Position numbers and translations under genes: made by a program. From NCBI GenBank assembly GCA_013398055.1, contig VZRS01012605.1:186001-250000 (forward strand): 64,000 bases of DNA, given 5' to 3'. Positions within the stretch are counted from its first letter, which is position 1, and each line of letters begins with the position of its first letter. This DNA is from Ifrita kowaldi (Eukaryota > Chordata > Aves > Passeriformes > Cinclosomatidae). A model generated the notes under the pieces. The model was not told the DNA's origin and searched no databases. It saw only the letters and a list, made by a program, of their open reading frames with translations. This document shows, in pieces, positions 60,080 through 64,000 of this stretch.

Positions 60080-61461
60080 GTTTGAAAGGTCGTAGGGAAC
60101 AAGGGTTGTTTCTGAGTAGTGGAAAGAAGCAAGTACCATCCACCTTAGTGGCAAGAAACTCTCTTGCCCTCTGGACAGCTACAGGTCAGTCGGACAACTC
60201 AACCCCCGGAAAAGTGATTGAGGAACTAACCATGGAAGTCTCCTTCAGTCATATGAATGACACAGAGGTGACTGGATGCAGTCAGCCTGGATTTATAAAG
60301 ACAAAACCATGTCTGACCAACCTAACAGTCTTCTAGATTGACATGACTGCATTGGTGAACAAGGGAAGAACAGTGAATGTTATTTATACCACCTGTTCAG
60401 AGACCTGATGCTCTCCTGTATTATCCTCACCAGATGCACATCAAGTACACACTTTTGTGTGCTAAAACACATACCAGTTAAGGGGAGCAGTGGTAAGACT
60501 GAAAACTGGCTGAACTACCAGGCTCAGTGAGTCACAATCAGTGCCATGACGTTCAGTTGGAAGCTAGTCCCTGACCTCCATCGACACTGGATCCAACATC
60601 ACCACTAGATGATGGGGCAATGCATCGCCTCAAGTGGCGATGTAAAGCTTTGAGGAGTGGCTGACAGGCCAGAGGGTTGTGCTGCCATCCTGAGGAGCTC
60701 CAGCAGACTGGAGAATCGGGCAAGCAGGAAATTCAAAGACGTTCAACAACAAGAAAATCAGAATCCTCCCACTGGAGAGAAAAATCCCATGTCCCAGAAC
60801 ATGCTGGGAGCTGACTGGCTGGAAAGCAGCTTGTCAGAGAACTTTGGAGCCCTCATAGACACAAAGTTGATGATAAGTCAAGAGAATGTACCCTAGTGAC
60901 ACAGATGGCCAACAGCCACCTAGGCTGAGTTAGTAGCTTCACCAACAGGTGAAAGGCAGTGATTCTTCCTATCTAGGCAGCACTGTTAAGCCACTTGCAG
61001 AAGACTATGTCCAGCTCTGGGCTCTCCACTGCAGTAAGGCATTTCCAACCCGAGTGAACCCAGTAAATGGTCGCAGCAGTGATTAAGGGACTGGAGCACC
61101 TCTGACGCAAGGGAAGGCTGAGAGCTGGCATTGCTCAGTCCAGAGGTAACACCTTAGCCATAAAAACCTGATGAAGGAAACAAAGAAAATGGATCCACAC
61201 AGTTCTTTGCAGTATCAAGAGACAAAACAAGAGTCAATGGGCACAAACTGAAACGCAAAAAAACTTCATTTGGAAATTCTATACAGATTTCATTCTATAA
61301 GGAAACACATTTTCATGGTAAATAAAAGGTGGTCAAGCATTGGAAGAAGTAACTCAGATTGTGGAGTCTAACTCTGAAGGCATTCAAAATCCATCAGGAC
61401 ACAGGCCTAAGCAACCTGCTTATGGTGTATATACCTTCAACCTCAGACATTCTGTGATTCT
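60080..61461 (+). repeat. CR1 LINE, downstream part with 3' end
   Basis: This continues the interrupted element: reverse-transcriptase blocks 'SYRSV', 'GKVIEELTMEVSFSHMNDTE' and 'GFIKTKPCLTNL' (60,205-60,330), then decayed ORF2 with 'RLENRASRKF' and 'SENFGALIDTKLMIS', then 'ttcaacctcagacattctgtgattctc' as the CR1 terminus. Stops and frameshifts are frequent. It is antisense to ELAVL2. Confidence 0.85.
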
Positions 61462-62309
61462 CCAGTAACACACAACAAATCTTCAGGAAATTCTTAGACA
61501 TGGACTTCACACAAAGACGGGATGTAAGAGAGGACAGGACAGGGGATTCCCAGTGTTTTTTGTATGAAACCAGCAACACAGTCATTTTCTTCGTATTCAT
61601 TCCAAGAGGAATTCAAACTGTCTTTCAAAGGGGAATTCACACTGTCCACACACATGCTGCCACATATTAAGAATATAAACTCACACAGAGTCTATCAGAA
61701 GAGAAGAAACATGCAAAAAATATTTGCTGACTTACTGCAAGTTTACCTTATGATACAGAACTGGCATCTATCAAGATATAAAGCAGTTTCTGAAAAGCTC
61801 TCTCACTTTCCTCTAGTAAGTGAGTATGAGTTCTTTCATCGTGACAGCTGATCCAGTACTGCCCATGCCCTCGATGGTAAAAGGCAATTCAAATAGTTTG
61901 ACATAGCAGTCAAGGCCTACACTGAATGCAATTTCAAGAGTGCAAATAAATGAAAGCAATATTCTAACCAGTACACACTACTCTTACAAATCCAGTTTCA
62001 GTGTCATTACCTTCAATTTCTTGAAGCATGTTTACAAGGTATTTTTCATGTCTAAGAACATTATGCTGATCACAGATTATCCTACATGGAAAGTACCCCA
62101 GTGAGTACTCCTGGCACGTTGAATTTGTGCACTTTAGTAACAGGAATAACATATTAAACCAAAACCAGTGGTTTATCACCGACATCTAAACACTGTATTT
62201 AACCATCTTGCTAAGCACCAGAACTACTGGCCAGGCAAGAAATCTGAAAGCAACATGTAGCTTCAGAAACCCAATGTAATTTTAATTGGGTTTTCCTTGG
62301 AAAAACATT

Positions 62310-62347
62310 ACTAGTACTGTGTCTAGTACTAGTCACATTACTGTGAC
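62310..62347 (+). repeat. Compound inverted repeat (9-bp arms plus adjoining 5-bp arms)
   Basis: ACTAGTACT (62,310-62,318) and AGTACTAGT (62,325-62,333) pair perfectly across 6 bases. They are overlapped by GTCAC (62,332-62,336) with GTGAC (62,343-62,347) across 6 bases. The two hairpins share two bases, so they compete. It lies in ELAVL2 intron sequence. Confidence 0.8.
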
Positions 62348-64000
62348 TCCTGCAAATCAGCACCACTAGAGAAAAACAAGGACACCACAAAATATTAGTG
62401 GTGTAACTAATTCCCATGGAAAAGAACCTTGCCTAGAGTATGTGCTATACGTGGGACACATCCCTCTTCATTTTTGATGTCAAAGTACAGTTATTTCACT
62501 TGTGATACACATTTAAAGCAGAGACTCTCCAGACTCATCTCCCTACCTACAGCCTGTCCGTTTGCTCACTCAGTAATTACTTGCTGGTAGCTCTAGATTT
62601 AGTCTATTTAAATGGCTTTTATATGGACTGGAATTAACAGCTGTACCAAGATTTTATTTTAATTCCACAGCTAATTCAACAGGTGAACATTACAGTTATG
62701 TTATGCAACGTCAAAACCACTGAACACAAGGCAAGTCAATAAACAGCCTGAAAGCCTGCAGTTTTAAATATTGAATGATGATACACACTGTACAACACTG
62801 AACAGCACTACCCTGGAGATAACAATTTAAAAACAGTTTTACTGAAATTTTCCACTGCAGTTACTAGGAAAGACACTTGTTTCTAGAAATGCAAACATTA
62901 CACCACCAAATCTGAGTATTTTCACTGCTTTAATATTTAATTTCCTAACATCAAGATGAACAGATTTACAATTTTCAAGTGAAAACTGTGAAAGTTAGCA
63001 AGTTAAACAAAGAAGTTACCAAAAATAATAAAGAGATACAGTCCCTACAAGTGAATGTTTCAGTTTCTTACTATCTGCTACTACCTACAGACACCTCAGT
63101 ATTGTGCTTTGAGCTCTTTTATCTTATTATTAATAGAGGACAAAGTATTTGCATTCCCTCAAAGAACTTGAGAATTTAATATAGTTTCTTCCTAAACACC
63201 TTTACTTAATGTATTCACCCAAGTCTATAAATCTGAAATCTCTAAATGCTAAAATCAGTGTTTCAGTAAATATTTACATTCACGAGCTTCAAGTGCAATC
63301 TTTCTGCTTAAAATACTGCTTTGCCCTTAAGAGTAGTGTCCAGTTCTTTTAAAATGCATGTTTCTGTGGAAAAAAGTGTGTGCAGATGAAAATGGGTTAA
63401 ACCTATCTACAAAGCAGACAGATTTATACTGAGAAAAGGAATACATTAAGAACATGTATGCCTCCTTGGCAAGCACAACAGAAACAAGGACATATTGCTT
63501 TTTCCCACAGCAATATTCTCAGAGGCCATTGTGCCGGGCAACTGTTCTTAATTTGCACTTAAATTTGTAGGAGACACCACGATTCAAGAACTCTTCTTAA
63601 TTTGATTTCTAGCAAGAAGATGCTGTAGCACACCTCAGAGATGATGTCTCAGCTTGTCACTGGCCAGTGACGGCTTTTTTCCTGAAACAGGAGAGTACAT
63701 TGCTGTATATGCATCAAGTTTACTTCCTGTCTCCCCTCACATAAACATTGTTCCGCACCAAACAAAGCTTCAAGGCCACTTTTCCCAGTACACAAGACTA
63801 CCTCGATCAACATGCACATGCTGTGCTGAGTTCACGGTGGAAGCCTGCAGTAGCACATTTCTGTGGACAGAGCAAATTGGAATTCCAGACTTCCCTCTCT
63901 AAAGGCAACTTACACCCAACTCTGTGGAACTAAAAAAGCTCGACACAGCTTCACTTACAAGTTTAGATTAAGCTGGTAAATACAACCATATCCCATAAAG

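Larger units (their letters stand above)
56065..64000 (-). other. ELAVL2: ELAVL2 intron upstream of the 154-nt exon, incomplete
   Basis: More than 7.9 kb of intron running off the right edge. It holds a C/A-rich tract (as read in the pre-mRNA) close to the acceptor, a perfect short hairpin at 57.37 kb, a nested LTR-in-CR1 at 59.0-61.5 kb and a compound inverted repeat at 62.31 kb. I searched for the RRM1 exon ending 'LQTKTIK' and did not find it. The start codon and most of RRM1 therefore lie outside. Confidence 0.8.

Noticed and set aside
59836..60336. 166-codon plus-strand ORF
   Set aside because: It starts antisense to an LTR and runs on into a CR1 reverse-transcriptase remnant after the LTR boundary. 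It spans two unrelated repeats and is not a gene.
63961..64000. Possible start of the RRM1 exon (a 'ggatatggtt' on the minus strand, like GYG of 'GYGFVNY')
   Set aside because: The following bases do not encode the expected residues in any frame and no donor site fits, so the match is chance.
1..64000. CRISPR arrays, operons, bacterial or phage genes, rRNA and tRNA genes
   Set aside because: No regularly spaced repeats, no prokaryotic gene layout and no cloverleaf or rRNA-like blocks were recognised. The sequence is vertebrate in character throughout.

Overview
The window reads as avian nuclear DNA. It is AT-rich, gene-poor and intron-rich, and it carries many truncated CR1 LINEs, each identified by its CR1-type 3' end or reverse-transcriptase/endonuclease/esterase remnants. 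It also carries avian ERV-type LTRs. There is no sign of bacterial or viral gene organisation. The only protein-coding gene I can support is the 3' half of an ELAV-family RNA-binding protein gene on the minus strand. Its C-terminal Thr-His-Lys-Ala and its RRM3 residues point to ELAVL2 (HuB). ELAVL2 lies on human 9p and the avian Z chromosome, so a bird sex-chromosome contig is likely. The Z assignment is inference, and a W copy is not excluded.

Layout. Positions 1 to about 44,250 are a gene desert downstream of the gene. It holds CR1 pieces at 2.6, 3.1, 15.0, 27.7, 30.2, 32.8-35.8 and 42.4-44.3 kb. LTR-type elements lie at 6.8-7.4, 11.4-12.05, 21.3-21.9 and 22.2-23.2 kb. The rest is unique AT-rich DNA with low-complexity tracts and one candidate regulatory stretch near 25.1-25.5 kb. 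From about 44,555 to the right edge is ELAVL2, transcribed right to left: a 2.4-kb 3' UTR, the terminal RRM3 exon, a 39-nt in-frame microexon, a 226-nt exon (RRM2 second half and hinge), and a 154-nt exon (RRM1 tail and RRM2 first half). An incomplete intron then runs off the window. All splice sites are GT-AG and all codon phases join, so this half of the gene is intact. The start codon, N-terminus and most of RRM1 lie beyond position 64,000.

Introns carry further repeats: an antisense 1.9-kb CR1 (48.3-50.2 kb), a 26-nt A run, a C/A-rich tract 140 nt upstream of the 154-nt exon, a perfect 12-bp-stem hairpin, and a 605-bp LTR inserted inside an older CR1 (59.0-61.5 kb).

I found no new gene system. 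The most useful leads are several unusual residues in an otherwise very conserved protein (a possible W gametolog or lineage change), possible splicing-related sequence tracts near the alternative region, and repeat nesting that can be dated. Repeat boundaries are by eye, and repeat family names come from memory of avian consensus sequences.
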